A stretch of DNA of 64,000 bases from an uncultured Aequorivita sp. (GTDB taxonomy: Bacteria; Bacteroidota; Bacteroidia; Flavobacteriales; Flavobacteriaceae), in contig CAKZLK010000057.1 in the NCBI GenBank assembly GCA_937125455.1, forward strand, positions 1 through 64,000, read 5' to 3'. A program made the translations under genes and the position numbers. Below the pieces are notes generated by a model. The model had not been told where the DNA came from. It worked only from the letters and a program-made list of their open reading frames with translations, and ran no database searches. Every line of letters begins with the position of its first letter. Within the stretch, counting starts at the first letter, position 1. Of this stretch, positions 1 to 9,905 are shown piece by piece.

Positions 1-1016
1 GTTATGGCGGCGAGCGTGGTTCGTGTGTAAAAATCTGGGAAAGATTTAATTGGGAACCCATTACTTTGCAAGCGAAAGAAGGTTTGGCTTTGTTGAACGG
101 AACCCAGTTTATGAGTGCATATGGTGTGTACTGCCTATTAAAAAGCTACAAACTCTCTTATTTAGCAGATTTAATTAGTGCAGTTTCCATAGATTCCTTT
201 GATTGTAACATGAGTCCTTACAATGCCTTAGTGCATTTGGTTCGTCCGCATAGAGGACAAGTTAAAACTGCAGAACAGATTTTGGAATTTTTGGAAGGAA
301 GCGAATTGGGCCTTTCTGAAAAGAAAAGTGTACAAGACCCATATTCTTTTCGTTGTATTCCACAGGTTCACGGAGCTACAAAGGATACATTGCATTTTGT
401 GCATAAAACTTTTAAAACTGAAATAAACTCGGTAACCGACAATCCGAATATTTTTGTGAACGAGGATATAATTATTTCTGGTGGGAATTTTCATGGGCAA
501 CCGCTGGCGCTAGCATTGGATTATCTAGCAATTGCCATGGCAGAACTTGGTAGTATTTCGGAGCGAAGAACATACCAATTGGTTTCTGGACTTCGAGATC
601 TCCCAGCTTTTTTAGTAAACAACCCGGGTTTAAACAGTGGGTTTATGATTCCACAATACACTGCGGCCAGTATAGTTAGCCAAAACAAACAATTGGCTTC
701 TCCTGCTTCAGTAGATTCTATAGTTTCATCAAATGGACAGGAAGACCACGTGAGTATGGGGGCCAATGGTGCTACAAAATGTTTGCGCGTTATTGAAAAT
801 ATTGAAACAATACTTGCTATTGAACTAATGAATGCTTCCCAAGCACTAAGCTTCAGAAGTCCAAAAAAGTCTTCACCTTTTGTTGAATCATTTTTGAAAC
901 CTTATCGTTCAGTTGTACCATTTATAGAAAACGACAGATTATTAGCAGATGATATTCATGCAAGTGTTGCTTTTTTGCAATCTTTGGATGTTGACTCTGA
1001 TATATTATTTGGGTAA
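1..1016 (+). CDS. hutH: Histidine ammonia-lyase (3' part, truncated by window edge)
   Basis: This enzyme deaminates L-histidine to trans-urocanate, the first step of histidine degradation. The reading frame is open to base 3, so the ORF-track start (TTG at 66) is internal. The upstream residues read GGERGSCVKIWERFNWEPIT and run straight into QAKEGLALLNGTQ, a hallmark HutH block. Also visible are the conserved YSFRCIPQVHGA loop with its catalytic Tyr region, the SVTDNPNIF block and the GNFHGQPLA block. The Ala-Ser-Gly triad that forms the MIO cofactor lies outside the window. About 337 residues of a family of roughly 500 are present. A related aromatic amino acid lyase is possible, but the loop sequences favour HutH. 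No hairpin terminator follows the stop. Confidence 0.88.
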   Translation, partial: YGGERGSCVKIWERFNWEPITLQAKEGLALLNGTQFMSAYGVYCLLKSYKLSYLADLISAVSIDSFDCNMSPYNALVHLVRPHRGQVKTAEQILEFLEGSELGLSEKKSVQDPYSFRCIPQVHGATKDTLHFVHKTFKTEINSVTDNPNIFVNEDIIISGGNFHGQPLALALDYLAIAMAELGSISERRTYQLVSGLRDLPAFLVNNPGLNSGFMIPQYTAASIVSQNKQLASPASVDSIVSSNGQEDHVSMGANGATKCLRVIENIETILAIELMNASQALSFRSPKKSSPFVESFLKPYRSVVPFIENDRLLADDIHASVAFLQSLDVDSDILFG

Positions 1017-1042
1017 ATTTCGGTATTAAACACATATACTTT

Positions 1043-1927
1043 ATGAAAAAACTATTATTGATTTCATTTTTTTTCTTTTTTGGAATTTCAGTTTTTTCGC
1101 AAAACTACAAGCCTTTGCTTGACAATGTTAATGAATGGCATTTTACCTCTTGTTACTTTGGATGTCTTACAGATATATACTATACAAATGGGGATACTAT
1201 AGTGGATGGAAAAAATTATAAAATTTTGGATGGTTATCATTACATTTCGCGGACTTTTTTAATTCGTGAGGAGATAGCAAGTAAGAAAGTTTATTTAAAT
1301 ATTGTTTCACCAGGCTTTAATCAGGAGTTTTTATTGTATGATTTTTCACTAAACGAAGGAGATATTTTTAATATGAATAACCCTATTAGTCCTTTTCCTC
1401 AAGAAGGCGGTCCCTTTTTACTTGATTCTATTGTTGAAAAACCATTAGTAGATGGTAATGAGTATAAACATTTTTACTTTTCACCTACAGCTGGTAATAC
1501 TACAAGTACAGAAAACGCAGTTTGGATTGAGGGGGTGGGGTCTCTTTCATTAATAAATGCTCCTGGAGGTCATCCAGACATAAATAGTGCAGGGCATTTA
1601 AGCTGTTTTTTTAAAAACACCGAGCCTTTTTACACGAACCTTGATTCCATTAATGATTGTATGCCTATTGTGTTAGGAATTAAAGAAAATAGTTTAGACA
1701 ATATTATTGTCTCAAAACGAGCTAATAGCAACAATTTCATTTTGAGCAATTGTCAAGATGTAAAAAAAGTAACGGTCTTTGATCTTTATGGAAAAAAAGT
1801 AGAAGTAATAACAAATAATGGTAATAAATCGATAAATATTGATATATCAACTTATGAAAATGGCCTGTATATTCTATTGGCTAATGGTTTTGGATACACA
1901 AAGAAGTTTTTTAAAATTATAAAATAA
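1043..1927 (+). CDS. Secreted protein with T9SS type A sorting domain
   Basis: The 294-aa protein begins with a Sec signal peptide (MKKLLLISFFFFFGISVFSQ). It ends in a type IX secretion sorting tail of about 80 residues (VTVFDLYGKKVEV, then NGLYILLANG and the KKFFKIIK end), so it should cross the outer membrane and be surface-anchored or released. The middle part (residues 25-205) has no domain I can name. It contains a CYFGCLTD cysteine pair near residue 38. It follows hutH by 26 nt and converges on the next gene with only 8 nt between the stops. Its function is unknown. Confidence 0.8.
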   Translation: MKKLLLISFFFFFGISVFSQNYKPLLDNVNEWHFTSCYFGCLTDIYYTNGDTIVDGKNYKILDGYHYISRTFLIREEIASKKVYLNIVSPGFNQEFLLYDFSLNEGDIFNMNNPISPFPQEGGPFLLDSIVEKPLVDGNEYKHFYFSPTAGNTTSTENAVWIEGVGSLSLINAPGGHPDINSAGHLSCFFKNTEPFYTNLDSINDCMPIVLGIKENSLDNIIVSKRANSNNFILSNCQDVKKVTVFDLYGKKVEVITNNGNKSINIDISTYENGLYILLANGFGYTKKFFKIIK

Positions 1928-1935
1928 TTTACTTA

Positions 1936-2343
1936 TCAAGATTTAGGAGGCATATTTTTAATCAATTCATTGACCCAATCTTTTGCATCGTCCAAATTAT
2001 TAAAATGTTTAAAAGGTTTTTTTAAAAACCTTTTTTCCAATTCTAAATTGGCTGTCTTTAAGCCACCCGTAGAAACGACAGCAAAAGCAATTAGGTTTTC
2101 AATCTCCGAAGTTCTTATATAGATCATTGGATTTACAGCATAACTATTTTTACGATAGGTAATATATCCAAATGGTCTTTGCTTAAAGTATTTTTCTGAA
2201 ATGGCAATCAAGTCATCATTGTATTCAGGTTTAACTGTAATACCCTCATTCATTACCACCACCACAAAATTTTTAAAAACCCTGATTTCCCCAAATTCAT
2301 AATGCAATGTTTGTATCATATATCCATTGGTTGAAGTTTTCAT
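1936..2343 (-). CDS. Conserved hypothetical protein, 135 aa, possibly SpoIIAA/STAS-like fold
   Basis: This is a small soluble protein with no signal peptide or membrane segment. Alternating strands and a C-terminal helix ending in DDAKDWVNELIKN resemble the small STAS/SpoIIAA-like proteins common in Flavobacteria, but that is a fold-level guess. The start is ATG at 2343; a second ATG eight codons in (MIQTLHYEF) is equally plausible. It lies downstream of clpC on the same strand, separated by a strong terminator, so it probably has its own promoter. The codon tract for KRFLKKPFK forms a terminator-like A/T hairpin inside the gene (see findings). Confidence 0.55.
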   Translation of the reverse strand: MKTSTNGYMIQTLHYEFGEIRVFKNFVVVVMNEGITVKPEYNDDLIAISEKYFKQRPFGYITYRKNSYAVNPMIYIRTSEIENLIAFAVVSTGGLKTANLELEKRFLKKPFKHFNNLDDAKDWVNELIKNMPPKS

Positions 2344-2411
2344 TAGTAATTTACGGGTTTTTAATGTTTTAATGAAAAAAATGGTTAATAAAATTTAAAA
2401 TATGTAGTATT

Positions 2412-2447
2412 AAAAAAAAATCCCTAAGATATTCTTAGGGATTTTTT
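2412..2447 (-). terminator. Rho-independent terminator downstream of clpC
   Basis: A 9-bp stem TCCCTAAGA/TCTTAGGGA with a 3-nt loop is flanked by nine A on the left and six T on the right. It can therefore work in both directions. It sits 18 nt past the clpC stop. Confidence 0.85.
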
Positions 2448-2464
2448 ATACTTCAAATTAAAAA

Positions 2465-5017
2465 TTATGATTCAGTCTTTTTTTTCTGTTTTTTAATTTT
2501 TATAGTGAGCTCGTTCTTTTTTTCATCAAGGTCCATTGTTATTGTATCACCTTCATGCAAGCTACTATTGATTATTTCTTCTGCCAAAGCATCTTCAATA
2601 TATTTCTGAATAGCTCTATTTAAAGGTCTTGCACCATATTGTTTGTCAAAACCTTTATCGGCAATATAATCTTTTGCTTTTTCAGTAAGCTTAAGCTCGT
2701 AACCCAAATCTGCAATACGAAGAAACAATTTGTCCAATTCAATATCGATAATTTTGTGGATATCTTCTCTTTCAAGAGAATTGAAAACCATAACATCGTC
2801 AATACGATTCAAAAATTCTGGTGCAAAAGTTTTCTTTAGAGCATTTTCAATAACACTTTTGGTATGCGATTCTTCTTGGCTTTTTTTAGCAGCTGTTCCA
2901 AAGCCAACACCTTGGCCAAAGTCTTTTATTTGGCGTGCACCGATATTGGAGGTCATAATAATGATTGTATTTCTAAAATCAATCTTTCTTCCTAAGCTAT
3001 CAGTTAAATACCCATCATCCAAGACTTGTAGCAACATATTGAAAACATCTGGATGTGCTTTTTCAATCTCGTCCAAAAGAACAACAGCATATGGTTTTCT
3101 TCTAATTTTTTCGGTCAATTGGCCGCCTTCTTCATAGCCTACATATCCTGGAGGTGCACCAACTAAGCGAGAAATAGCGAATTTCTCCATATACTCACTC
3201 ATATCAATGCGTATTAAAGCATTGTCTGAATCAAAAAGCTCGCGCGCCAAAACTTTAGCAAGTTGAGTTTTACCTACCCCAGTTTGCCCTAAGAAAATAA
3301 ACGAACCTATTGGTTTGTTTGGATCTTTCAACCCTGCGCGATTTCGTTGAATGGCCTTCACTACTTTGGCAACCGCCTCGTCCTGACCAATTACTTTACC
3401 CTTGATTCGATCGGGTAAGGCGGCAAGTTTGGTGCTTTCGGTTTGTGCAATTCTATTTACGGGAATACCAGTCATCATTGAAACCACTTCGGCAACATTT
3501 TCATCGGAAACGGTTTCTTTATGGAGTTTTGAATCTGCTTCCCATTTTTCTTGTTCGGTGGCAAGCTCTTTTTCAAGATTCTTTTCATCATCGCGAAGCT
3601 TTGCGGCTTCTTCGTATTTCTGTTTTTTTACAACTGTATTTTTGAGCTCACGAACTTCTTCCAATTGCTTTTCAATTTCCAAAATTTTATCTGGAACGTG
3701 AATGTTTGTTATGTGTACACGAGAGCCTGCTTCATCTAAAGCATCAATAGCTTTGTCTGGAAGGAAGCGTTCGGTCATATATCTATTGGTAAGCGTTACA
3801 CAAGCTTTTATTGCTTCATCTGTATAAATAACATTGTGGTGTGCTTCGTATTTGTCTTTAATGTTGGTCAGTATTTCAATTGTTTCCTCCACAGTAGTAG
3901 GTTCAACCAATACCTTTTGGAAGCGTCTTTCCAATGCACCATCTTTTTCTATATATTGGCGATACTCATCCAAGGTTGTGGCGCCAATACATTGAATTTC
4001 GCCCCTTGCCAATGCAGGCTTGAACATATTTGATGCATCTAAGGAGCCAGTAGCGCCTCCAGCACCCACAATAGTGTGTATTTCATCAATAAAAAGAATA
4101 ATGTCGTCATTCTTTTCAAGTTCGTTCATCACAGCTTTCATGCGTTCCTCAAATTGACCGCGATATTTGGTTCCAGCAACAAGACTCGCTAAGTCCAAGG
4201 TCACGACTCTTTTATCATAAAGAATACGTGAAACTTTTCTCTGAATTATTCGCAAGGCCAAACCTTCAGCAATGGCAGATTTACCAACTCCAGGTTCTCC
4301 AATGAGTAATGGGTTGTTTTTCTTCCTTCTGCTTAATATTTGTGAAACACGCTGTATTTCGCTTTCACGACCTACAACTGGATCTAATTTTCCTTCCTCG
4401 GCAAGAGCTGTTAAATCTCTTCCGAAATTATCTAAAACGGGCGTTTTAGATTTTTTGTTCGTTTTTGAAGCAGTACCAGAAAATAAGTTTTCCTTACCGG
4501 CATCTTCCGCAGAAGTATCGTCATCATTTGGAAATGATTCCGCACTTGGGGTGTCAATATAATCGTCGTCGTTTGTAATCATAAGTTTAAATTGGTCTTT
4601 CACCACGTCATAATCCACTTTCATTTTGTTCAATAATTTTGTAGTGGGGTCATTTTCATTTCGAAGTATGCATAAAAGTAAATGTGCAGTGTTAATAGAG
4701 TTACTTTGAAATAACTTCGCTTCCAAAAATGTAGTCTTTAGAGCACGCTCTGCCTGACGGGTTAGGTGAAGGTTCTTTTTATCGTTTGTGTTTGTAGTAA
4801 CGCCCGGATTTGCAGGGCTTAAAATTTCAACCTTTCTTCTTAAATGATTTAGGTCGATTGCAAGTGCGTTCAATATTGTTACCGCTTTGCCATTACCGTC
4901 TCTTAAAAGGCCAAGCATTAAGTGCTCAGTTCCAATAAAATCATGACCTAGGCGTAGGGCTTCTTCTTTGCTATATGCAATTACATCTTTTACTCTTGGG
5001 GAAAAATTATCATCCAT
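2465..5017 (-). CDS. clpC: ATP-dependent Clp protease ATP-binding subunit ClpC
   Basis: ClpC is a Hsp100/AAA+ unfoldase that feeds damaged or tagged proteins to ClpP. Domains in order are: Clp N-terminal double repeat (residues 1-145), an acidic linker, the first AAA+ module with Walker A GEPGVGKS at 240-247 and Walker B IILFIDEIH, a middle region with a UVR-like stretch (KQKYEEAAKLRDDE), and the second AAA+ module with Walker A GQTGVGKT and VVLLDEIEKAHPDV. A C-terminal D2-small domain follows. The loop GQGVGFGT supplies a VGF tripeptide in the position of the ClpP-docking loop. The length of 850 aa is normal. It is divergent from gyrA across 256 nt. Confidence 0.96.
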   Translation of the reverse strand: MDDNFSPRVKDVIAYSKEEALRLGHDFIGTEHLMLGLLRDGNGKAVTILNALAIDLNHLRRKVEILSPANPGVTTNTNDKKNLHLTRQAERALKTTFLEAKLFQSNSINTAHLLLCILRNENDPTTKLLNKMKVDYDVVKDQFKLMITNDDDYIDTPSAESFPNDDDTSAEDAGKENLFSGTASKTNKKSKTPVLDNFGRDLTALAEEGKLDPVVGRESEIQRVSQILSRRKKNNPLLIGEPGVGKSAIAEGLALRIIQRKVSRILYDKRVVTLDLASLVAGTKYRGQFEERMKAVMNELEKNDDIILFIDEIHTIVGAGGATGSLDASNMFKPALARGEIQCIGATTLDEYRQYIEKDGALERRFQKVLVEPTTVEETIEILTNIKDKYEAHHNVIYTDEAIKACVTLTNRYMTERFLPDKAIDALDEAGSRVHITNIHVPDKILEIEKQLEEVRELKNTVVKKQKYEEAAKLRDDEKNLEKELATEQEKWEADSKLHKETVSDENVAEVVSMMTGIPVNRIAQTESTKLAALPDRIKGKVIGQDEAVAKVVKAIQRNRAGLKDPNKPIGSFIFLGQTGVGKTQLAKVLARELFDSDNALIRIDMSEYMEKFAISRLVGAPPGYVGYEEGGQLTEKIRRKPYAVVLLDEIEKAHPDVFNMLLQVLDDGYLTDSLGRKIDFRNTIIIMTSNIGARQIKDFGQGVGFGTAAKKSQEESHTKSVIENALKKTFAPEFLNRIDDVMVFNSLEREDIHKIIDIELDKLFLRIADLGYELKLTEKAKDYIADKGFDKQYGARPLNRAIQKYIEDALAEEIINSSLHEGDTITMDLDEKKNELTIKIKKQKKKTES

Positions 5018-5163
5018 ATTTTAAAATCCTTCTTCTATATAAGTACTAAATTAACCAAAATAGGACAAAAACTGTTCCTCTTTTAGATCATTTTAGTAAA
5101 AGGACAAAATATATAGTGTAAATCAAAGAATAATTAAGGATACTTATTAACGATTTTAACCCC

Positions 5164-5171
5164 TAAATTTG
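5164..5171 (+). promoter_or_regulatory. Candidate -7 element upstream of gyrA
   Basis: TAAATTTG exactly matches the Bacteroidota -7 consensus TAnnTTTG. It lies about 100 nt before the gyrA ATG in the clpC-gyrA divergent gap. No convincing -33 TTG/TTTG is seen about 20 nt upstream, so support is partial. Confidence 0.35.
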
Positions 5172-5273
5172 TTAATAAATTCGTGAATAACGAATGGCAA
5201 AAACCCCTGTTAAACCTACGAAAAAATGTATCTTGCTCCATTAGATTAACAATGATAAATAAACCTATTTTTT

Positions 5274-7799
5274 ATGGCTGAAGGTGAGAAAATAATCCCT
5301 ATAAACATTGAAGATGAAATGAAGTCTGCCTACATCGATTATTCGATGTCGGTCATAGTGTCACGTGCGCTGCCAGATGTTCGCGACGGAATGAAACCAG
5401 TACACAGAAGAGTTTTGTTCGGAATGCACGAACTGGGCATTAGAGCAACGGGCGCTCATAAAAAATCTGCGAGAATTGTGGGAGAGGTTCTTGGTAAATA
5501 TCACCCACACGGTGATACCTCTGTTTACGATGCTATGGTGCGTATGGCCCAGGAATGGAGTTTGCGTTACTTACTTGTTGATGGACAAGGTAACTTTGGT
5601 TCTGTTGATGGTGACAGTCCAGCGGCAATGCGTTATACTGAGGCAAGAATGCAAAAGATATCTGAAGATATGCTTGCAGATATTGATAAAGAAACTGTTG
5701 ACCACCAACTCAATTTTGATGATACTTTAAAGGAACCAACCGTTCTTCCAACTCGTGTGCCAGGGCTTTTAATCAATGGAGCTTCTGGTATTGCAGTAGG
5801 AATGGCAACGAATATGCCTCCACACAACCTTACTGAGGTTATAAATGGAACCATAGCTTATATCGATGACAATGATATCGATATTGATGGTTTGATGCAA
5901 CACATTAAAGCACCGGATTTTCCAACTGGTGGAATTATTTATGGATACGAAGGTGTTCGTGAAGCTTTTCACACGGGGCGTGGCCGTGTCGTTATGCGCG
6001 CCAAAGCAAGTATTGAGGAAGTACAAGGACGGGAGTGTATAATTGTTACAGAAATTCCATATCAAGTTAACAAAGCGGACATGATTAAAAAGACCGCTGA
6101 TATGGTAAACGATAAAAAAATTGAAGGCATTTCAAACATTCGCGATGAAAGTGATAGAAATGGTATGCGTATCGTTTATATTCTAAAACGTGACGCCGTT
6201 CCTAACATTGTCTTAAACACCTTATATAAATTTACAGCACTTCAGTCCAGTTTCAGCGTAAATAATATTGCGTTGGTAAAAGGAAGACCTCAAATGTTAA
6301 ATTTGAAGGAATTGATCCATTATTTTGTGGAACACCGTCACGAAGTTGTCGTTCGACGTACCCAATATTTGCTTCGCAAAGCTGAGGAACGCGCACATAT
6401 ATTGGAAGGTTTAATTATTGCTTCAGATAATATTGATGAAGTAATTAGGTTAATCCGCGCTTCTTCCAACGCTGATGAGGCAAGGGAGAAATTGATGGAA
6501 TCTTTCAAACTCACAGAAATCCAAGCGAAGGCCATTGTTGAAATGCGCTTGCGTCAGTTGACAGGCCTAGAGCAGGATAAACTTAGAAATGAGTATGATG
6601 AGTTGATGAAAACCATTGGCGACTACAAAGAAATCCTAGCAAGCAAAGAGCGCAGAATGCAGATTATTAAAGAAGAGCTTGAGGAAATCCGCACAAAATA
6701 TGGAGATGAGCGCCGCTCAACTATTGAGTATGCTGGTGGCGATGTTAGTATTACAGATTTGATTGCAGATGAACAAGTGGTACTAACTATATCACACGCA
6801 GGTTACATTAAACGTACTTCGCTTTCAGAATATAAAACACAACATAGGGGTGGAGTGGGCCAAAAAGCTTCGGCCACACGGAATGAAGATTTCTTGGAGC
6901 ATCTTTTTGTGGGAACCAATCACCAATACATGTTGTTTTTCACCCAAAAAGGAAAATGTTTCTGGATGCGTGTTTTCGAAATTCCTGAGGGAACAAGAAC
7001 TTCAAAAGGAAGAGCGATACAGAATTTGATAAATATTGAACCAGATGATAAAGTGAAAGCTTTCATCTGTACCCAGGACTTAAAGGACGAGGATTACATA
7101 AACAGTCATTTTGTAATTATGGCCACTAAAAAAGGCCAAGTGAAGAAAACTCCGTTAGAGCAATATTCTAGACCGAGAACAAACGGTATTAATGCTATCA
7201 CAATTCGTGAAGATGATGAACTACTTGAAGCAAAACTAACAACGGGCAATAGTCAAGTAATGTTAGCAGTGCGCTCGGGTAAAGCCATTCGGTTTGAAGA
7301 GGAAAAAACGAGATCGATGGGTAGAAATGCTTCCGGTGTTCGTGGTATTAGACTTGGGGATAAAAACGACGAGGTTATAGGGATGATTGCTGTGAATGAA
7401 AATGATTCGGACATACTTGTTGTATCTGAAAACGGTTATGGAAAACGTTCGTCTATTGAAGATTATCGAATTACTAACCGAGGTGGAAAAGGCGTAAAAA
7501 CCATTAACATTACCGAAAAAACCGGTAAATTAGTGTCCATTAAAAACGTAACCGATGATGATGATTTGATGATCATAAACAAATCTGGAATTGCCATCAG
7601 AATGGCAGTGTCGGATCTTCGTGTTATGGGGCGCGCAACACAAGGAGTACGCTTGATTAAAGTAAGAGAGGACGACGCCATTGCTGCAGTTGCCAAAGCA
7701 ATGAAAGATGAAGATGAAGATGTTATAGAAATGACAGACGAAAACAATGATGGCACTACTCTTGATAATAATGAAACTCAAACCGAAAATAACGAATAA
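5274..7799 (+). CDS. gyrA: DNA gyrase subunit A
   Basis: GyrA is the DNA breakage-reunion subunit of gyrase, which with GyrB introduces negative supercoils. The N-terminal motif [18 protein letters not shown], the quinolone-pocket stretch [17 protein letters not shown] and the active-site Tyr121 in AMRYTEARM are all present. Six beta-pinwheel repeats of the C-terminal domain follow, with a GyrA-box-like QHRGGVGQ, then an acidic tail. Residue 82 (E. coli Ser83) is Thr and residue 86 (E. coli Asp87) is Asp. The 841-aa length is normal. The TPR gene begins 10 nt after the stop, suggesting cotranscription. Confidence 0.97.
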   Translation: MAEGEKIIPINIEDEMKSAYIDYSMSVIVSRALPDVRDGMKPVHRRVLFGMHELGIRATGAHKKSARIVGEVLGKYHPHGDTSVYDAMVRMAQEWSLRYLLVDGQGNFGSVDGDSPAAMRYTEARMQKISEDMLADIDKETVDHQLNFDDTLKEPTVLPTRVPGLLINGASGIAVGMATNMPPHNLTEVINGTIAYIDDNDIDIDGLMQHIKAPDFPTGGIIYGYEGVREAFHTGRGRVVMRAKASIEEVQGRECIIVTEIPYQVNKADMIKKTADMVNDKKIEGISNIRDESDRNGMRIVYILKRDAVPNIVLNTLYKFTALQSSFSVNNIALVKGRPQMLNLKELIHYFVEHRHEVVVRRTQYLLRKAEERAHILEGLIIASDNIDEVIRLIRASSNADEAREKLMESFKLTEIQAKAIVEMRLRQLTGLEQDKLRNEYDELMKTIGDYKEILASKERRMQIIKEELEEIRTKYGDERRSTIEYAGGDVSITDLIADEQVVLTISHAGYIKRTSLSEYKTQHRGGVGQKASATRNEDFLEHLFVGTNHQYMLFFTQKGKCFWMRVFEIPEGTRTSKGRAIQNLINIEPDDKVKAFICTQDLKDEDYINSHFVIMATKKGQVKKTPLEQYSRPRTNGINAITIREDDELLEAKLTTGNSQVMLAVRSGKAIRFEEEKTRSMGRNASGVRGIRLGDKNDEVIGMIAVNENDSDILVVSENGYGKRSSIEDYRITNRGGKGVKTINITEKTGKLVSIKNVTDDDDLMIINKSGIAIRMAVSDLRVMGRATQGVRLIKVREDDAIAAVAKAMKDEDEDVIEMTDENNDGTTLDNNETQTENNE

Positions 7800-7809
7800 A
7801 CTTTAACAC

Positions 7810-9069
7810 ATGAAAACACGAATTTTAATAACAGGACTGGCTTTTGTATCTGCTATTTCATTTGGACAAAAAAAGGAAATAAAAAAAGCTGAAAAGGCCA
7901 TTAAATCCAGCGAATACAGTGAGGCTTTAACCTATTTAGGCGAGGCAGAACCCATGCTCGGCGCAGCCGACAATAGCTTAAAAGCTCAATATTACGCAGC
8001 AAAAGGCGAAGCATTATTGGGCTCTGGCGGATCTGATTACAACAAATTAAAAGGAGCCGCTGATGCGTTTAGCAAAGCACTCGAAATTGATTCAAAAATG
8101 GATGCGCAGTTGTCCGTTCCTATGCAGAATCTCCGTGCTGCTTTGATTAATGGAGCCATAAAAGATCAAAATTCCGGTCAGTATAAAATGGCCACAGATA
8201 AATTATACACTAGTTACACAGTGAGTAAAGATCCTTCGGATTTATATTTTGCTGCTGGAAACGCCGTTAATGGCAATGATTATGACACTGCCCTAAAGTA
8301 TTATCAAATGCTATTGGATGAAGGCTATACAGGTGAAACAGAAGAATTTGTTGCCACTGATAAAGAAACAGGTGAAGTAGAGTCTTTTGAGAATGAGAAT
8401 TTGAGAAATATTGCTGTAAAAACAGGCCAATACATTAAGCCTGAAAAACGTGTTACTGAATCTAAAAAAGGCGAGATACTTCGTAACATGACACTTATTT
8501 ATATTCAAAACGGTGATAATGAAAAAGCCACCGCACTTATGACAGCAGCCCGTGCCGAAAACCCGACTGATGTATATCTTATGAGAGCTGATGCCGATAT
8601 GAGCTACAAAATGGGCAATGTTGAAAGATATAATGATCTGATGAATAAGATTGTGGAATCTGATCCAGAAAATCCTGAAATCTACTTTAACCTAGGTGTT
8701 GGTAGTGCTGAAATTGGAAATAATGAAAAGGCTATTGGATATTACGAAAAAGCCTTAGAGTTAAAGCCAGATTACGAAGCTGCACTTATAAATATTGCGG
8801 TTTTGAAACTTTCTGGGGAAGACAAATTGGTTGAGGAAATGAATAGTTTGGGAAATTCATCTGCCGATAATAAAAAATATGATCAATTAAAAGAACAGCG
8901 CAGAGGTATCTATCAAGAAACCATGCCATATTTGGAAAAAGCATTAAAGCTAAACCCTAATAATCCAGATGTTGTTAGAACTTTAATGAATATTTATGGA
9001 CAGCTTGCCGACGATGCAAAATATAAAGAAATGAAAGCAAAGCTTGAAACTTTAGAAAAGCAAGGATAA
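7810..9069 (+). CDS. Secreted/periplasmic tetratricopeptide repeat protein
   Basis: The 419-aa protein has an N-terminal signal peptide (MKTRILITGLAFVSAISFGQ). TPR helices follow, clearest at NPEIYFNLGVGSAEIGNNEKAIGYYEKALELKPDYEAA and in the final repeat (YLEKALKLNPNNPDVVRTL). TPRs are protein-interaction scaffolds, so a periplasmic partner is likely but unidentified. It is apparently cotranscribed with gyrA (10-nt gap) and ends at a perfect palindromic terminator. I do not recognise a specific function. Confidence 0.85.
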   Translation: MKTRILITGLAFVSAISFGQKKEIKKAEKAIKSSEYSEALTYLGEAEPMLGAADNSLKAQYYAAKGEALLGSGGSDYNKLKGAADAFSKALEIDSKMDAQLSVPMQNLRAALINGAIKDQNSGQYKMATDKLYTSYTVSKDPSDLYFAAGNAVNGNDYDTALKYYQMLLDEGYTGETEEFVATDKETGEVESFENENLRNIAVKTGQYIKPEKRVTESKKGEILRNMTLIYIQNGDNEKATALMTAARAENPTDVYLMRADADMSYKMGNVERYNDLMNKIVESDPENPEIYFNLGVGSAEIGNNEKAIGYYEKALELKPDYEAALINIAVLKLSGEDKLVEEMNSLGNSSADNKKYDQLKEQRRGIYQETMPYLEKALKLNPNNPDVVRTLMNIYGQLADDAKYKEMKAKLETLEKQG

Positions 9070-9092
9070 GAGATGTAATTATTAAAATAGGT

Positions 9093-9128
9093 AAAACAAA
9101 ACCCCTGAAATTTCAGGGGTTTTGTTTT
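9093..9128. terminator. Perfect 36-bp palindromic bidirectional terminator
   Basis: Two 18-nt arms (AAAACAAAACCCCTGAAA and its exact reverse complement) meet without a spacer between the convergent TPR and NlpC/P60 genes. The GC core CCCCTGAAA/TTTCAGGGG is bordered by A and T tracts on either side, as expected for termination of both transcripts. Confidence 0.9.
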
Positions 9129-9876
9129 ATATGATTCTTTTTATTACTCGGAGTTTATGGGTGTGGTTCCGCATTTCATAATTAAAAATACCACTGTGGT
9201 CCAGTCTGTCAATGCGCACTTTTCCGTGGGCGTGGATTATGTAATTATCGTTCATTATAATGCCGACGTGTGTAATTTTCCCTTCATCATTATCAAAAAA
9301 TGCCAAATCACCAGGCTCACTTTCTTCAATAAAGCTCAGCGCTTCGCCTTGGCTAGCTTGTTGGCTTGCATCCCGCAACAATTTATATCCGTTTAATTTA
9401 TAAACCATTTGAGTAAAACCACTACAATCAATCCCAAAAGGAGTTTTCCCTCCCCATAAATAAGGAGTGTTTAAGTAGAGTAGGGCGGTTTCAATTAAAT
9501 GTTCCTTTGGAAGAACACCAGAAATAAACTTCCCCTCAAAAAAATGGTTTAAAAATTTAGAGGATGAAATGTTGCTCCCCAAGCAAATGGAAAAAAGTTG
9601 ATTTTCAGAAGAAGTTACAAAATCTACCAAATCTGAGGAAAGGCTTAGTTCGTTCTTTTCAAAACTTGCATAATCTTCCTCTGAAATCTTAAAAAATTGT
9701 TTATTGTCAATCCAACCTTCATAATTATCAAAGGCCAGACGGATACGGCTCCATTTTTTTCGGGTTTCGAGTATTTTGAAATGTTCGCCATAAAGCACCT
9801 GCGTTACCATTTCGCTCACATCGGAAGCCTCGGCTCGAAGTGGGACAATACTTAAATTGCAGATACCGTAATCCAT
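9127..9876 (-). CDS. SH3-domain NlpC/P60 (C40) peptidoglycan hydrolase
   Basis: This is a predicted gamma-D-glutamyl-diamino-acid endopeptidase that cleaves peptide stems of cell-wall fragments. Residues 1-65 form a bacterial SH3-like domain (GWID signature near 55). The C-terminal NlpC/P60 domain has nucleophile Cys151 in GIDCSGFTQMVYKL, His203 in ITHVGII and a further His in IIHAHGKV. No signal peptide is apparent, so a cytoplasmic role in muropeptide recycling, like that of YkfC-type enzymes, is plausible. The thiolase gene lies 29 nt upstream on the same strand. The stop codon overlaps the edge of the shared terminator. Confidence 0.88.
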   Translation of the reverse strand: MDYGICNLSIVPLRAEASDVSEMVTQVLYGEHFKILETRKKWSRIRLAFDNYEGWIDNKQFFKISEEDYASFEKNELSLSSDLVDFVTSSENQLFSICLGSNISSSKFLNHFFEGKFISGVLPKEHLIETALLYLNTPYLWGGKTPFGIDCSGFTQMVYKLNGYKLLRDASQQASQGEALSFIEESEPGDLAFFDNDEGKITHVGIIMNDNYIIHAHGKVRIDRLDHSGIFNYEMRNHTHKLRVIKRII

Positions 9877-9905
9877 TCAGAGATTTATTGAAAATTTACG
9901 GATGC

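Noticed and set aside
5152-5170. TTAAC pair upstream of gyrA as another response-regulator site
   Set aside because: The period is 9 bp rather than 11 and the flanking bases differ from the two kinase-linked sites.
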